Notes: generated by a model from the letters alone, not told the origin. A stretch of DNA of 64,000 nt from Sphingomonas baiyangensis (GCF_005144715.1 NZ_SWKR01000002.1:806001-870000); one strand, 5' to 3'; shown: positions 24,791 through 34,904, counted from the first letter of the stretch. A program made the numbers and translations.

Positions 24791-25498
24791 GTGCCGATCA
24801 TCTATGGTTCGGGCGGCGATCCGCTCAGCTGGGCCGACGCCCGAACCAAGGTTCGGACCGATCTGTGGCGACCGGGTACGGCGGGGGTGCCCGACGACGT
24901 TGCCGACCGGGCGCTCCACGCCGCATTGCGCAAGCTCGAGAGCGAGCGGCGCTGGCTCTGGCTGCAGAACGTCCCCGCGACGATCACGGCCGATGCCGAA
25001 ACGCAGACGATCGAGCGGCCGGCAGATTGCGGCGCGGTGAACGCGCTGTCCTATCTGTCGGGACCACGCGGCTATGATCTGCTCACGCCGATTTCGATCG
25101 CGGCGGCGCGCGCGTCGGCACGCGGCACCTATGTCGGCAGTCCCCAGGCGTACGCGCTGGGCGACGATCGCATCCACCTCGATTGCAAGGTGGCGGCGGG
25201 AACGCAGTTCGAGATCCTGTACCGCTCGCGGACGCCGCTCGACGTGGCGCAGGCGATCGAGGCACCGCCGCTGCACCTGACCACGCGCACGGCGCCCGTC
25301 ATCGCATGGGCGTGCTCGCTGGTCGCGCTGAGCTATCTCAAGAACGAGGCCGAAGCGGCGCGGCAGCGTGCGGCCTACGACGCGCACGTCGAAACCCTGA
25401 TGAACGAGGACGATGACGCGGCCGGCGATGCGCACGGCGGCTTCGTCGTGCCCGACATTCGCCTGCACATCGCGGCGCATGGCGCGGGGGATTATTGA
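24791..25498 (+). CDS. Head-tail adaptor, P22 gp4-like
   Basis: A 235-aa protein with ADRALHAALRKLESERRWLWLQN (helical bundle), a beta-rich middle (IERPADCGAVNALSYL) and a final helical part. It resembles the adaptor that docks under the portal in P22-like podoviruses (gp4). Start is GTG 24791. It overlaps the next gene as TGATG. Confidence 0.65.
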   Translation: MPIIYGSGGDPLSWADARTKVRTDLWRPGTAGVPDDVADRALHAALRKLESERRWLWLQNVPATITADAETQTIERPADCGAVNALSYLSGPRGYDLLTPISIAAARASARGTYVGSPQAYALGDDRIHLDCKVAAGTQFEILYRSRTPLDVAQAIEAPPLHLTTRTAPVIAWACSLVALSYLKNEAEAARQRAAYDAHVETLMNEDDDAAGDAHGGFVVPDIRLHIAAHGAGDY

Positions 25499-26193
25499 TG
25501 CCCGACACGATCACGCTGAACCTCGAGTTCAACCTGCCCGAAGTCGGCGGCTCGGCCGATACGTGGGGCGCGAAGCTGAACGCGAATTGGGTGAAGGCCG
25601 ACGCCGAGATTTTCTCGAAGGCCACCAAGCTCGATCCGATCTTCGCGGCGACGAACAGCATCACGACGCTCGTGCAACCGGGCGACGTGCGCGCATCCGC
25701 GCCGCCAGCGTTCGCGGGCACAGCGGGTGCCTCGCCCGGCTGGCGGTTCACGCCGTTCGTCGGGTCGGTCAGCTACATTATGGGCCATGCCGACGGCAGC
25801 GTCATGGTCGGCCCGCAATTCCGCGTCGGGTTCGGCGCCACGCCCGACTTCGCTGTCGTTCCGGGTGGCGACGGTTTTTTCGCGGGCGACGCAACGGCGG
25901 TGGCGTTTTTCACCTCGTCGGATCAGGCGCTCAAGCAGGACATCGAGGAAATCGACGGGGAGACGGCACTGACGGCGCTGCGCGCGGTCGGGGCGCACAG
26001 CTATACGCGCAACGGCGTCCCCGAGTTCGGCGTCATCGCGCAACGGCTTGAGCAGGCGGGGCTCGATCGGCTGGTGACGGTCGGCCCCGACACGTACCGG
26101 CGCGTCAATTACAACGGCCTGATCGCCGAGCTGATCGCGGCGCTGATCCATATCGACGATCGCCTGCGCGCGCTTGAGCCGCCGGCGCCGTGA
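25498..26193 (+). CDS. Short tail fibre with S74 chaperone domain
   Basis: This 231-aa protein starts with LNLEFNLPEVGGSADTWGAK, a common N-terminal anchor of phage fibres. It ends in an intramolecular chaperone of the peptidase S74 family: cleavage serine at S140/S141 in TSSDQALKQDI with K146, then FGVIAQRLEQ and VNYNGLIAELIAAL. The chaperone trimerises the fibre and cuts itself off. The fibre part is only about 140 residues. Its place between adaptor and gp10-like genes is unusual. Confidence 0.8.
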   Translation: MPDTITLNLEFNLPEVGGSADTWGAKLNANWVKADAEIFSKATKLDPIFAATNSITTLVQPGDVRASAPPAFAGTAGASPGWRFTPFVGSVSYIMGHADGSVMVGPQFRVGFGATPDFAVVPGGDGFFAGDATAVAFFTSSDQALKQDIEEIDGETALTALRAVGAHSYTRNGVPEFGVIAQRLEQAGLDRLVTVGPDTYRRVNYNGLIAELIAALIHIDDRLRALEPPAP

Positions 26194-27701
26194 CGTTCGC
26201 GCAAACCGAGATCGGCTTCGCGCCCGGCCTGTTCGCCAACCGCTCGCGGCGTGCGTCGAAAGCGCGCTGGGTCGATGGCGACTTCGTGCGCTTCCGCGAC
26301 GGCGTGCCCGCGCAGATGGGCGGCTGGGTCGCAGCCGATGTTGATGGCGGCCCGATCGAGGGCAAGGCGCGCGATATGTTCGCCTGGCAACCGAACACGT
26401 TGTTCGCGAGCTATGCGGCGCTCGGCACGCACTCGCACGTCTATCGGTACGACGGCTCGATGCTGATCGACATCACGCCGACGACGATCGTGGAAGGCTA
26501 TGAGAGCGCGACAATCGGCATGGGGTACAGCGTCGGCCCCTTCGGCGGCGGCGCCTATGGCACTCCGCGCACGTCGGGCGGCATCCCCCTGAAAGCGACG
26601 ACGTGGACGTTCGACGCGTTCGGCGAAATCCTGCTCGGCTGCTTCACCGGCGACGGCTCGATCTACGAGCACTCGCCGTATGATGCGGACCCGATGACGC
26701 TGGTTGCGAACGCTCCGAAGGCGGCGGCGATCTGCGTGTCGGACGAGCGGCATGTGTTCGCCTTCGGCTGCGACGGCAACCCGAACCTCGTGCGCTGGTC
26801 AGATCGCGAGAATCGCTCGGACTGGTCGCCGCGGTCGAGCAATCGCGCGGGCAGCTACGACATGCAGGCGACGTCGCCGTTCCAGTGCGGACGCCGCGTC
26901 GCGGGCTCGGTGCTCGCATGGACGCAAACCGAGCTGTTCGAGTTCGCGCCGCTCTCGAACGCGCTGGTCTATTCGCAGCGCCGGATCGGCTCGAATTGCG
27001 GCGCGCTCGGCCCGCACGCGGTCGCGGTGCTGAACGACGCGCGCGGCGGCCTCGCCTACTGGATGGGGCGCGATAATTTCTTCGTGTTCGACGGCATCGT
27101 GCGGCCCCTGCCATGCGAGCTGTGGGATTACGTCTATCGCGACATCAATCTCGACCAGCGCGTGAAGTGCGTCGCGCGCACGAACGTCGAGTTCGGGGAG
27201 GTGTGGTTCTTCTATCCGTCGGCGGGGTCGGCCGAGGTCGATCGCGCGGTGGTGTTCAGCTACGAGACGGGGACGTGGACCAAGGGCACGTTGCCGCGAC
27301 TGGCGTGGCTCGATGCCGGCATCTTCCCCAAGCCGCTCGGCGTCGATGCAGCGGGCGTGATCTTCCAGCATGAGGTCGGCGACGACGCCGCTGGCGATCC
27401 GATTCCCAGCTTCGTGCTGTCGCACCCGCTCACGATCGGCGTTGGCGAGCGTCTGACCGAGCTGTCGGCGTTCTGGCCCGATCTCGAGCCCGGCTCGGGC
27501 GGTTGTGACCTGACCGTGATCGCCCGCGACTATCCCGGCGGCCCGCCGATGTCGTTCGGCCCCTACCCGTTCGATTCCAGCGTCGAGAAAATCGACCTGT
27601 CGATAGCGGCACGCGAGGTGCAGTTGCGCATCGCCGGTGTCTCCGGGCGGTGGGAGCTCGGCGCGCCGCTGCTCACGATCCAAGGCGGGGGGCTGCGATG
27701 A
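26190..27701 (+). CDS. P22 gp10-like tail stabilisation protein
   Basis: A 503-aa, beta-rich protein with repeated propeller-like blades (ERHVFAFGCDGNPNLVRWSD, LAYWMGRDNFFVFDG, EVWFFYPS). It resembles gp10-type packaged-DNA stabilisation/tail hub proteins, which follow gp4 in P22. It would plug the portal and hold the tail. The GTG start overlaps the previous stop. Confidence 0.7.
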   Translation: MTFAQTEIGFAPGLFANRSRRASKARWVDGDFVRFRDGVPAQMGGWVAADVDGGPIEGKARDMFAWQPNTLFASYAALGTHSHVYRYDGSMLIDITPTTIVEGYESATIGMGYSVGPFGGGAYGTPRTSGGIPLKATTWTFDAFGEILLGCFTGDGSIYEHSPYDADPMTLVANAPKAAAICVSDERHVFAFGCDGNPNLVRWSDRENRSDWSPRSSNRAGSYDMQATSPFQCGRRVAGSVLAWTQTELFEFAPLSNALVYSQRRIGSNCGALGPHAVAVLNDARGGLAYWMGRDNFFVFDGIVRPLPCELWDYVYRDINLDQRVKCVARTNVEFGEVWFFYPSAGSAEVDRAVVFSYETGTWTKGTLPRLAWLDAGIFPKPLGVDAAGVIFQHEVGDDAAGDPIPSFVLSHPLTIGVGERLTELSAFWPDLEPGSGGCDLTVIARDYPGGPPMSFGPYPFDSSVEKIDLSIAAREVQLRIAGVSGRWELGAPLLTIQGGGLR

Positions 27702-27904
27702 GCCCGCGCGAGCTGCAGGACATGGAACGCGAGAAGCGCCGTGTCGATAATCTCGAGCGCAAGCAGCGGCAGGCGCAGGACGAGGACGTCATCTTGGATG
27801 GCGACCGCCGGCTGGTGCTCCGCTCGCCCGACGGCAGCTATTGGGCGCTAACGGTCAGCGATGCCGGCGCGGTGGCGGCCCGACCGATCGGCGGCCGGCC
27901 ATGA
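27698..27904 (+). CDS. Small virion-region protein
   Basis: A 68-aa protein with a charged N-terminal coiled coil (RELQDMEREKRRVDNLERKQ) and a short beta tail (LVLRSPDGSYWALTV). Coupled to both neighbours (ATGA overlaps). Function unknown, perhaps a minor structural protein. Confidence 0.55.
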   Translation: MSPRELQDMEREKRRVDNLERKQRQAQDEDVILDGDRRLVLRSPDGSYWALTVSDAGAVAARPIGGRP

Positions 27905-28293
27905 CGGTGCTTGCCCATATCGCTCCCGCCGAGCTGCGCGGCGTGTGGCAGCGTATCCGCCCGCGTGTCGAGGCGATCGCGACCAAGCAGGCCGAAGCGT
28001 GGATCGCCGACGACGTGTTTGCCGAGATCCTCGCGGGCACGGCATGGCTGTGGGCGACGCCCGATCTGGGATGCTTCGTGGTGCTCCAGGTGGCCGCGAC
28101 CGCCTATGACCGCGCGCTGCACGTCTGGATCGCGTCGGAAGAAACCGACGCCCGCGCGGTGGACTTCATGCCGCAGCTGCAGGCGATCGCCCGCGAGGCT
28201 CAGTGCAGCCGCGTCGATTTCGTCAGCGCGCGCCGGTGGGAGCGCGCGCTCCCCGGCCTGCGCGTCCGTCGCATCTACTCGTTCGAGGCTTAG
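27901..28293 (+). CDS. GNAT-like virion-region protein
   Basis: A 130-aa protein with an alternating alpha/beta pattern (EILAGTAWLWATPDLGCFVVLQV, YDRALHVWIAS, MPQLQAIAREAQCSRVDF) like truncated acetyltransferase-fold proteins found beside podovirus tail genes. No acetyl-CoA-binding loop (R/Q-x2-G-x-G/A) is seen, so catalysis is doubtful. Confidence 0.5.
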   Translation: MTVLAHIAPAELRGVWQRIRPRVEAIATKQAEAWIADDVFAEILAGTAWLWATPDLGCFVVLQVAATAYDRALHVWIASEETDARAVDFMPQLQAIAREAQCSRVDFVSARRWERALPGLRVRRIYSFEA

Positions 28294-28301
28294 GGGGCAC
28301 C

Positions 28302-30062
28302 ATGTCGTCGGGTAAGAAAACCACTACGACCACCCAGCAGTCGGGCACCTCGCAGGTGCAGCTGCCAGCGTGGATGACGGCGGCCGGCGAGCAGCTGTAC
28401 CGCGACGCTTCGCAGACGGCGGCGGCCAATCCGGTGCAGGCGTATGACGGGCCGCGCGTCGCGGGCATGACGGGCTCGCAGCAGCAGGCGGGCGCGATCG
28501 CCCAGCAGTCGGCCGGGGGCTATCAGGCCGATCTGAACCGGGCGCGGCAATACACGTCGCAGGCGACGCAGGGGATGCCGCAGGTGTCGGCGCAGAATGT
28601 CGGCGCCAACGGTATGCAGGCAGCGCAGCAGCAGTGGACCGGGCCGGGCCAGATGCAGAGCGTGAGCGGCCAGAAGGCCCAGGTGTCGCAATGGAACCCG
28701 GCGACCGCCGGCACCGCGCCGATGATGCAGGGCGCGCAGCAGGGCGTGTCGCTGGTCGGGGGTGCGCCGCAGATGTCGGCCGCGCAGCAGCGCGATCTCG
28801 CGACCTATCAGGCGGCGATGCAGAACCAGAACCGGCAGGTGGGCGTCGGCATGTTCGACCAGCGAGCGGCCGAGCAGTACATGAACCCGTATCTGGGGGC
28901 GGTGCGCGACAACAGCGTGCGCGAAATGCAGCGCATCAACGGCATGGAGCGCGCCGCGCTGAACGACAATGCTCAGGCGGCGGCGGCGTTCGGCGGCACC
29001 CGCCACGCGCTGCTTGAGAGCGAGCAGCAGCGCAACCAGAGCGAGAGTATCCTCGACTATCTCGATCAGGCGAACGCGGACGCCTATGCCAACGCGCAGG
29101 GCCAGTTCGAGCGCGATCGCACGGCACGGTTCGGCGCCGACACGTTCAACGTTTCGATGGAGGATGCGGTCAACGCGCGGAACGCCGCGGCGCTCAACGC
29201 GGCGGGCCAGTTTAACGCGGGTTCGGCGAACCAGATGTACGCCGCCAACGCCGATCGCCAGCAGCAGGCGGGGCTTGCGAACCAGCAGCTCGAAGGCACG
29301 TTCCGGCTGTCCGATCAGGCCGCGACGAACGCGATGTACGGTGCGAACGCTGATCGCCAGCAGCAGGCCGGCCTCGCAAATCAGCAGATGCAGGGGCAGT
29401 TCAGCCTCGCGAACATGGACGCGCAGAACGCGGCGCGGCAGTGGAACGCGGGCGCGCTCAACCAGGGCTCGCAGGCGAACGCCGATCGCGCGCAGCAGGC
29501 GAACCTCGCCAATCAGGGCACGCAGCAGGCATACGACTTCGCGCGGCAGAACGCGCAGAACACCGCGCTCGGCGCCAATGCGGCGTTCCAGCAGCAGGCG
29601 GGCCAGTTCAACGCCGACGCCATGAACACGATGGGCCGCGCCAACGCCGATCGGCAGTTCGCAGCATCGCAGGCGAACGCCGGGCTGCACGGCGACTATC
29701 AGAACCGCCTGCTCGCGGCCGGACAGCAGTTCGGCCAGATCGGCGAGGCGGGGTCGCAGCTGGCGACGCAGGACATTCTGAACCTGCTTCGCACCGGCGG
29801 CTTGGAGCAGGATACCAATCAGGCCGCGCTCGACGCGCGCTATCAGGAGTTCCTGCGGATGCAGGACGCGCCGATGGAGCGGTATCGCGACCTCATGGCG
29901 ATCCTGAGCGGCACGCCGCGCAACGTCACCACAAGCACCAGCGGCTCGGGCACCCAGACGACGAAGGAACAGGGATCGTTTCTCGATACCGTGCTTGGCC
30001 TCGGGCAGCTCGGCTTGTCAGCATATTCGGGCGGTCTGTTCGGAGGGAAGAAGCCAGGATGA
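28302..30062 (+). CDS. Gln/Ala/Asn-rich ejection-like protein
   Basis: A 586-aa low-complexity, helical protein with imperfect repeats of NADRQQQAGLANQQ type between about residues 290 and 470. The composition and place between the gp10-like gene and the other ejection genes fit an internal virion protein that leaves the capsid with the DNA. The C-terminus (MERYRDLMAILSGTP, then a Ser/Thr-rich stretch) is less repetitive. Repeats could also have arisen by recombination. The ATG of the next gene overlaps its stop. Confidence 0.65.
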   Translation: MSSGKKTTTTTQQSGTSQVQLPAWMTAAGEQLYRDASQTAAANPVQAYDGPRVAGMTGSQQQAGAIAQQSAGGYQADLNRARQYTSQATQGMPQVSAQNVGANGMQAAQQQWTGPGQMQSVSGQKAQVSQWNPATAGTAPMMQGAQQGVSLVGGAPQMSAAQQRDLATYQAAMQNQNRQVGVGMFDQRAAEQYMNPYLGAVRDNSVREMQRINGMERAALNDNAQAAAAFGGTRHALLESEQQRNQSESILDYLDQANADAYANAQGQFERDRTARFGADTFNVSMEDAVNARNAAALNAAGQFNAGSANQMYAANADRQQQAGLANQQLEGTFRLSDQAATNAMYGANADRQQQAGLANQQMQGQFSLANMDAQNAARQWNAGALNQGSQANADRAQQANLANQGTQQAYDFARQNAQNTALGANAAFQQQAGQFNADAMNTMGRANADRQFAASQANAGLHGDYQNRLLAAGQQFGQIGEAGSQLATQDILNLLRTGGLEQDTNQAALDARYQEFLRMQDAPMERYRDLMAILSGTPRNVTTSTSGSGTQTTKEQGSFLDTVLGLGQLGLSAYSGGLFGGKKPG

Positions 30063-30925
30063 TCGGGACACGCTTCAATCGCCAGCGCACGCCGGACGGG
30101 ATGCAGATCAATCCCCTTCCCCCTGCGCCCGCCCAACCACAACCACAGGTTCCCGCCTTCGGAGCAGCAGGCGGTGAACTCCCCGGCCGGGGTACAATCC
30201 CGGCCGGGGCGATCAGTCCCGAACCGGAGAAGCCGCGCGGCTTCTTCAACAAGGTGGGCGCCTACCTGAAAGAGCCCGGCGTCGGCGCGGCGCTGTTTCG
30301 AAGTGGTGCTGAAACGCTGCGCAATGGCTTCGGCTCGGGGCTGGCGGCGGCGGCGGGTTACATGGACAACCGCAACGAGGAACAGCGGATCGCGCAGCAG
30401 TGGCAGCAGGGCTTCGCACTGCAGCAGGATCGTGCGCAGCGCGAGTTCGAAAAGCAGAATGCTGAAGCACAGCGCGCGGCCATGGATCGGCGAACCGATT
30501 TGCAGGGGCGCGCGGCTGCAACGCTGATGGGCGTCGACGATCCTGAAGCGATGCGGTCAAGTCTCGAACCCTTCCGGGCAGCGTTCGAAGCGGAAGGGCT
30601 GAGCATCGACAGTTTTGATACCAGCCCGCAATCGCTAGCAGCGATGGCGGCGATGTCGCGCTCACCTGACCAGATCCTCGGCGATCATCGCATCAACTGG
30701 ATGCCGATCGCGCCAGGGGCAACGATCCAAGGGTTCAGCGGCCCACGCAACATCCCGTTGCCGAGCGGTGCCGGCCGTAGCGGTGGCGCGGCGCCGGCCC
30801 GAATCACGAGCGAACGAGAGATGCGCGAGCTGCCGCCCGGCGCCGAGTTCATAGCACCGGACGGCAGCCGTCGGCGCGTTCCGGGGGGAGGTGCGACCCC
30901 AGCCGGGTCGCGTACCTTTCGCTGA
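30059..30925 (+). CDS. Internal virion/ejection-like protein
   Basis: A 288-aa protein starting [10 protein letters not shown], a motif shared with the 938-aa protein at 31178. After a Pro-rich linker comes a Gly/Ala-rich amphipathic region ([20 protein letters not shown], about 83-102) and a glutamine-rich helix (110-150). Probable ejection protein by position. Its last 35 bases overlap the M15-like gene in another frame. Confidence 0.6.
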   Translation: MIGTRFNRQRTPDGMQINPLPPAPAQPQPQVPAFGAAGGELPGRGTIPAGAISPEPEKPRGFFNKVGAYLKEPGVGAALFRSGAETLRNGFGSGLAAAAGYMDNRNEEQRIAQQWQQGFALQQDRAQREFEKQNAEAQRAAMDRRTDLQGRAAATLMGVDDPEAMRSSLEPFRAAFEAEGLSIDSFDTSPQSLAAMAAMSRSPDQILGDHRINWMPIAPGATIQGFSGPRNIPLPSGAGRSGGAAPARITSEREMRELPPGAEFIAPDGSRRRVPGGGATPAGSRTFR

Positions 30926-31181
30926 CCCTTTCGGTGCTCCGGGGCGTATGACCAGCGGCAGGCGAACGCCGGAAGGAAACCGGCTCGTTGGTGGCGTACC
31001 TCGCAGCGCGCATCTGCGAGGCGATGCGAGCGATCATGTGGGAACCACAGACGCGGCGCTTCGAGCCTATTTCGGGCCAGCTGCAAAGATCGGCTGGCAC
31101 AGCGACCATTACCATGTCGAGCAGCCGGGATACGGGCGCGTGCCCTATTTCGGAAAGCGCGGCACCACGGGGGCACGATGA
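30891..31181 (+). CDS. Minimal M15-type peptidase-like virion protein
   Basis: A 96-aa protein with the M15 (VanY-like) signature in miniature: [24 protein letters not shown] (H41, D48) and a terminal WHSDHYHVE (H75). These are the three zinc ligands of D-Ala-D-Ala peptidases. Located among ejection genes, it may open peptidoglycan during DNA entry. The GTG start at 30891 overlaps the upstream gene by 35 bp; the true start is uncertain. Confidence 0.65.
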   Translation: MRPQPGRVPFADPFGAPGRMTSGRRTPEGNRLVGGVPRSAHLRGDASDHVGTTDAALRAYFGPAAKIGWHSDHYHVEQPGYGRVPYFGKRGTTGAR

Positions 31182-33994
31182 TGATCGGAACGCGGTTCGC
31201 ACAGTCGCAGCGCCAGCAGGCTCCGCAAGAGCAGGATCGCTGGTGGGAAAAATACGAGGCAGTGGACGAAGCGTCCGCCGATCGCGCGGCGCCACCGCAA
31301 CAGCGCTCGATCCCACCCGTCATTCACGGCCCGCCGCCCTCGCCCCCGCCTCCGCCGTCCCCGCTCGAACAGGGGCGGTTCGACATCGCGGTTCGTGGGG
31401 AACAGCGGGCGGATGAGGCGGACGCACGGGCGGCGCAGTCGCATCTTCTGCAAATGCAGAAGATGCAGCAGGACATGGAGCAGGCGGAAACAGGCCGCCA
31501 GAGCCCGGCGAATATTGACGCGCTTTCGGAGCAAATCAGCCGCGTCCGTCAGCTCTATAATCAGAGCCTGCGCGGGAAAGGCGTAGGATCGATCATGGAA
31601 TACCTGCCAACCGGCGAGAACCGAGCGTTCGATTCGGCGGCAGCTGGTCTCGCCGATCAGGCTTTGGCTGCATTCCGCGTGCCAGGGGTTGGCGCGCAGA
31701 GCGATCGTGAGCTTCAAGCGTTTGTGATGGCCAACCAGCCGCGCGCTGGCGATTTCGATGAGGCCATCGAGGAGAAGTTGCTTAACCTCCAACGTCGCGT
31801 CGATGCGCGTCGTGGCGAACTAGGGCTACCGGGATGGAACTATGAGGCCGGCGCCCCCATCGCCGCCGCCCCCGCCGCCCCCGCCGCCCCAGGCGGCTCG
31901 CAACCCGCCGCGCCAGAGAGCCCGGACGTAGCGCAGCCGCGCGGCGCTGTTCGCTTCAACGACGAGATGCCAGACGTTTCCGCCCAGGCTACGCGCCTAA
32001 CGCCGGAGCAGCAGCGAGCCTTTCAGGCGTTGGCGCAGAGCGGGGCGAGCGAAGCGACGTTGATGGCGTTTGCGCAGGATGCAGGCTTGGGAAGCGATCC
32101 TTCGAATGTGAAGGCGATCGTCGAGTTCTACGCCAAACCCGAAAATCGCAACTCGCCGCTCGGCGTCGACTATTCGGAAATCGATCGCCTGCGCCCGGTC
32201 GATGCCGGCGATGGAGCGGCGGGCGCTGCTGCGCGCGGTGCGCTCGATTCGCTGACGCTCGGCTTCTCCGACGAAATCGGCGCTGGCGTCGATACGGCGT
32301 TCAAAGGCGGCAGCTATGCCGAGAATGTTGACCGCCGACGCGGCATGGCAGCGTTCGACGAGCAGGACAGCCCGCTCGCCCGGATGGGCGGCCAGTTCGC
32401 GGGCGGGCTCGCAATGCCCATGGGCGGCGCGCGAACCGCAGCTCAAGTCGGCAAGGCCGGCGCGGCATATGGCGCAGCCTATGGCGCGGGCAGCGCGGAC
32501 AATGGCGACCGCCTCCTCGGCGCCGTCGGCGGCGGGGCACTGGGCGGCGCTGCTGGATACGGTTTGACGCGAGCAGCAGCGGGGATCGGCACCAAGCACG
32601 CCGCGCGCGCCGCCGAGCGCCAGCAGCGCGACGCTTTGCTTGCAGCGTCGCAACGCCAGCGTGTGCCGCTCACCATTCCCGACATCGCCCCCGGTGCGCG
32701 CGGCACGTTTGCCGGCGCTGAAGCCATCCCCGGCGGCGGCATGATGGCCAATCGGGCGATGAACCGCGGCGACCAGGCTATCGAAAAGCGGGTCGCAGAG
32801 ATCGGCGGCGGGGGAAATGTGCTCGACCGCCAAGTGCTCGGCGAGACGCTGCGCAGCGCGGGCAAGGGCTATGTCGATCGATCGGGCGATATCGGTCGCC
32901 GCGCGTATCGGCTCGCCGAGCAGCGGGCGGGCGGACAGCAAATCACGCCTACCGAGATGCTGCGCTCGATCGACGAGCAGCTCGCCGATCTGGGGCGTTC
33001 GCCCGAGGTGAACCGCGAAACGATCGATCTGTTGAACCGCTATCGCTCCGATCTGGTCGATCCCACCGGCGCACCTAAGGCGCTGGACCTCGACGTCATC
33101 CGGCAGCAGCGCACCAACCTACGCGGCAAGACGAACGTCGACGGCCTGCGCGGCACCGACGCGGAGCGACGTATGGGCATGGCGCTGGATGCAGCCTCGA
33201 ACGATATAGCCGCACAGCTCCCGGCTGGCGCAAAAGCCGCCTACGACCGCGCGGACCGCCTGTGGAAGGGGCGTAGCGATACGATCGACCGTGTGATCTC
33301 CGAGTTCATCGGCCAGAAAGACGGGCAGTTTTCGGCCGAGCAGGTGGCAGGCAATCTCACCAACATGACCAGCCCCCGGCGTGGGAACGCCGCCGCGCTG
33401 CGCTCGATGATGGAAAAGCTCGATCCGCAGCAGCGCGCCGACGTAGCGACGACGATCGCCGCCCAGCTGGGGCGACGCGGTGATGACGGGGAGAATGCGT
33501 TCAGCCCGGCGAAGTTCTTCACCGATCTGCAGCGCTACAGTCCGCAGGCGCGGCAAGCTATTTGGGGGAAGGATGGTGCGCGCGACCTTTCCGATCTCGC
33601 AAAGATTGCGGAGCAGAAGTCGGCGACGCGGGGGCGGCTGAATAACAGCAGCTCCGGGCGCACGGTCAATTTCCGCAACGCCATGCAAGTGCTGCTTGGG
33701 GGCGGCGCCGCGGTATCGGCAGGCGCCGGAAGCACACTCGGAGTTGGCTTGGCTGCAGCGACCACAGGCAGTGCTATGGCTACCGCCGCAATCCTCGGCT
33801 CTCCAAAGGCGGTTCGCGCGCTGGCATATATCGGCCGTGCCACGTCGCTCGAAAAGCAGTCGCGCGGGATGCGGATGCTTGCGGCGGTGGCGGCGCAGGA
33901 ACCGGCGCTGGCGCAGGACATCGTACCGATTCGCGAAATGTTGGAGCAAGAGTGGGCGAAGGACGCGCGCACTCGGCCGTCCTCGCCGCGCTAG
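31178..33994 (+). CDS. Large internal virion (gp16-like) protein
   Basis: A 938-aa protein, the largest virion gene but one. It begins [14 protein letters not shown], sharing MIGTRF with the gene at 30059. A Pro-rich and coiled-coil N-terminal region is followed by long Gly/Ala-rich membrane-active-looking segments (about 395-470 and 830-880). The C-terminus is helical. It occupies the place of the P22 gp16/gp20 ejection proteins, before the immunity module. No transglycosylase motif is seen. Confidence 0.65.
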   Translation: MMIGTRFAQSQRQQAPQEQDRWWEKYEAVDEASADRAAPPQQRSIPPVIHGPPPSPPPPPSPLEQGRFDIAVRGEQRADEADARAAQSHLLQMQKMQQDMEQAETGRQSPANIDALSEQISRVRQLYNQSLRGKGVGSIMEYLPTGENRAFDSAAAGLADQALAAFRVPGVGAQSDRELQAFVMANQPRAGDFDEAIEEKLLNLQRRVDARRGELGLPGWNYEAGAPIAAAPAAPAAPGGSQPAAPESPDVAQPRGAVRFNDEMPDVSAQATRLTPEQQRAFQALAQSGASEATLMAFAQDAGLGSDPSNVKAIVEFYAKPENRNSPLGVDYSEIDRLRPVDAGDGAAGAAARGALDSLTLGFSDEIGAGVDTAFKGGSYAENVDRRRGMAAFDEQDSPLARMGGQFAGGLAMPMGGARTAAQVGKAGAAYGAAYGAGSADNGDRLLGAVGGGALGGAAGYGLTRAAAGIGTKHAARAAERQQRDALLAASQRQRVPLTIPDIAPGARGTFAGAEAIPGGGMMANRAMNRGDQAIEKRVAEIGGGGNVLDRQVLGETLRSAGKGYVDRSGDIGRRAYRLAEQRAGGQQITPTEMLRSIDEQLADLGRSPEVNRETIDLLNRYRSDLVDPTGAPKALDLDVIRQQRTNLRGKTNVDGLRGTDAERRMGMALDAASNDIAAQLPAGAKAAYDRADRLWKGRSDTIDRVISEFIGQKDGQFSAEQVAGNLTNMTSPRRGNAAALRSMMEKLDPQQRADVATTIAAQLGRRGDDGENAFSPAKFFTDLQRYSPQARQAIWGKDGARDLSDLAKIAEQKSATRGRLNNSSSGRTVNFRNAMQVLLGGGAAVSAGAGSTLGVGLAAATTGSAMATAAILGSPKAVRALAYIGRATSLEKQSRGMRMLAAVAAQEPALAQDIVPIREMLEQEWAKDARTRPSSPR

Positions 33995-34410
33995 TCGGGC
34001 GGCCAGCGCACAGCGAAACCGCGTCGGAGCATTTCAGCGCCCACATCGCGCCCGCGAACCCAGCAGCGCGCTACGATGCGACGGTAAGGATCGCGTGCCT
34101 GGAAGCCCGAGCGGCGCGGATCGGCGTCGACATGCTCGCACGGGAGATCGCGACCGTCGATCATCGCGGCGAGCGCGGCCTTCGACGCCCGGCCATCACC
34201 GGGGGGCGCAGTCGCGTCCGCGTCGGCATGCCCGCATTTCGGGCGCATCAATGCGCGCAAGGCGGATGCGCGTCACACCGTCAACGGGTTCTGCGCAGCG
34301 GATGGTATCGCCATCGATCGCCAGCGCGGCGAGGCAGACAAATATCAGCGACGGATTTCCTTGCAGACATTCACCCGAGCGCCGGCATCCCAACGGCAGT
34401 GTCGGCCACA
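33991..34410 (-). pseudogene. Staphylococcal-nuclease-like gene with frameshift
   Basis: Two frames on this strand together make one SNase-type thermonuclease. The upstream frame has LAIDGDTIRC and IRLARIDAPE. The downstream frame has SKAALAAMIDG, YRRIVARCWVRGRDVGAEML and GFAVRW. They join at a run of six C (minus-strand GCCCCCCGGTGA): one C fewer would restore a single frame. No standard start codon is evident next to the lipoprotein stop. It may be a sequencing indel, a true pseudogene, or a +1 frameshift at CCC-C before TGA. Confidence 0.7.
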
Positions 34411-34617
34411 CTCGTATGTCACTGGCTGTCCAGCGGGGAGAGAAAGCATGGAAGCCGTTGCGGCGGCTTGGCATTCGTCAAATGTCTTGAAACCCACCAT
34501 CGCTATCGAGATTTCGCCGCGATTCGCGTCAGGGTGGACAAAGGCATCCCACTCGCCGGCTGGCGAACAACTGGTCAAACAGACCATTACCATGGCTGTG
34601 GCGACCCGGTAGGCCAT
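34345..34617 (-). CDS. Small phage lipoprotein
   Basis: A 90-aa protein with a hydrophobic N-terminus and lipobox VCLTSC (cysteine near residue 17). A small domain has paired cysteines (DECQ, YECGRHC, NVCK). It starts at 34617, overlapping the stop of the RHH gene (ATGA), and ends inside the start region of the nuclease gene. A lysogenic-conversion or exclusion role is possible. No family is named. Confidence 0.65.
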   Translation of the reverse strand: MAYRVATAMVMVCLTSCSPAGEWDAFVHPDANRGEISIAMVGFKTFDECQAAATASMLSLPAGQPVTYECGRHCRWDAGARVNVCKEIRR

Positions 34618-34904
34618 CAATCCCGGGCCTGCTGGCGCATAGCCGCCCCGTCGACCCAATCGACACGATCAGTAAGCCGCTCGATCGCCTTATGAAGGTC
34701 GGCCACCTCCCGTTCTAGAGCCGCAATCCTCTCGTCACGATCGCGCTCTGCTTCGTCGCCTTCGAACGAGGCCTCAAGGCGAGCCACAGCTTCCGCGTTC
34801 ATGGATCGGCCGCTCAGTTCTGCTGCGTTTGCCAACCGTTCGCGCATGCCAACGGGAAGGCGAAGCAAAAAGCGAGGAGCCTGGTCACTAGGCGGTTTCG
34901 GCAA
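34617..34904 (-). CDS. Mnt/Arc-like ribbon-helix-helix repressor
   Basis: A 95-aa RHH repressor: APRFLLRLPVGMRERLANAAELSGRSMNAEAVARLE (about 9-45) is the Arc/Mnt fold, followed by a coiled-coil tail (ERDERIAALEREVADLHKAIERL), which is a tetramerisation device in Mnt. The TTG at 34904 is chosen because GGAG lies seven bases upstream. Longer readings to 35039 run through the divergent control region. It diverges from a second RHH gene. Confidence 0.75.
   Translation of the reverse strand: MPKPPSDQAPRFLLRLPVGMRERLANAAELSGRSMNAEAVARLEASFEGDEAERDRDERIAALEREVADLHKAIERLTDRVDWVDGAAMRQQARD

Noticed and set aside
28302..30062. A CRISPR-like or other regular DNA repeat array
   Set aside because: The repeats are within a protein-coding frame, unequal in length and diverged. 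They reflect a repetitive Gln/Ala-rich protein.
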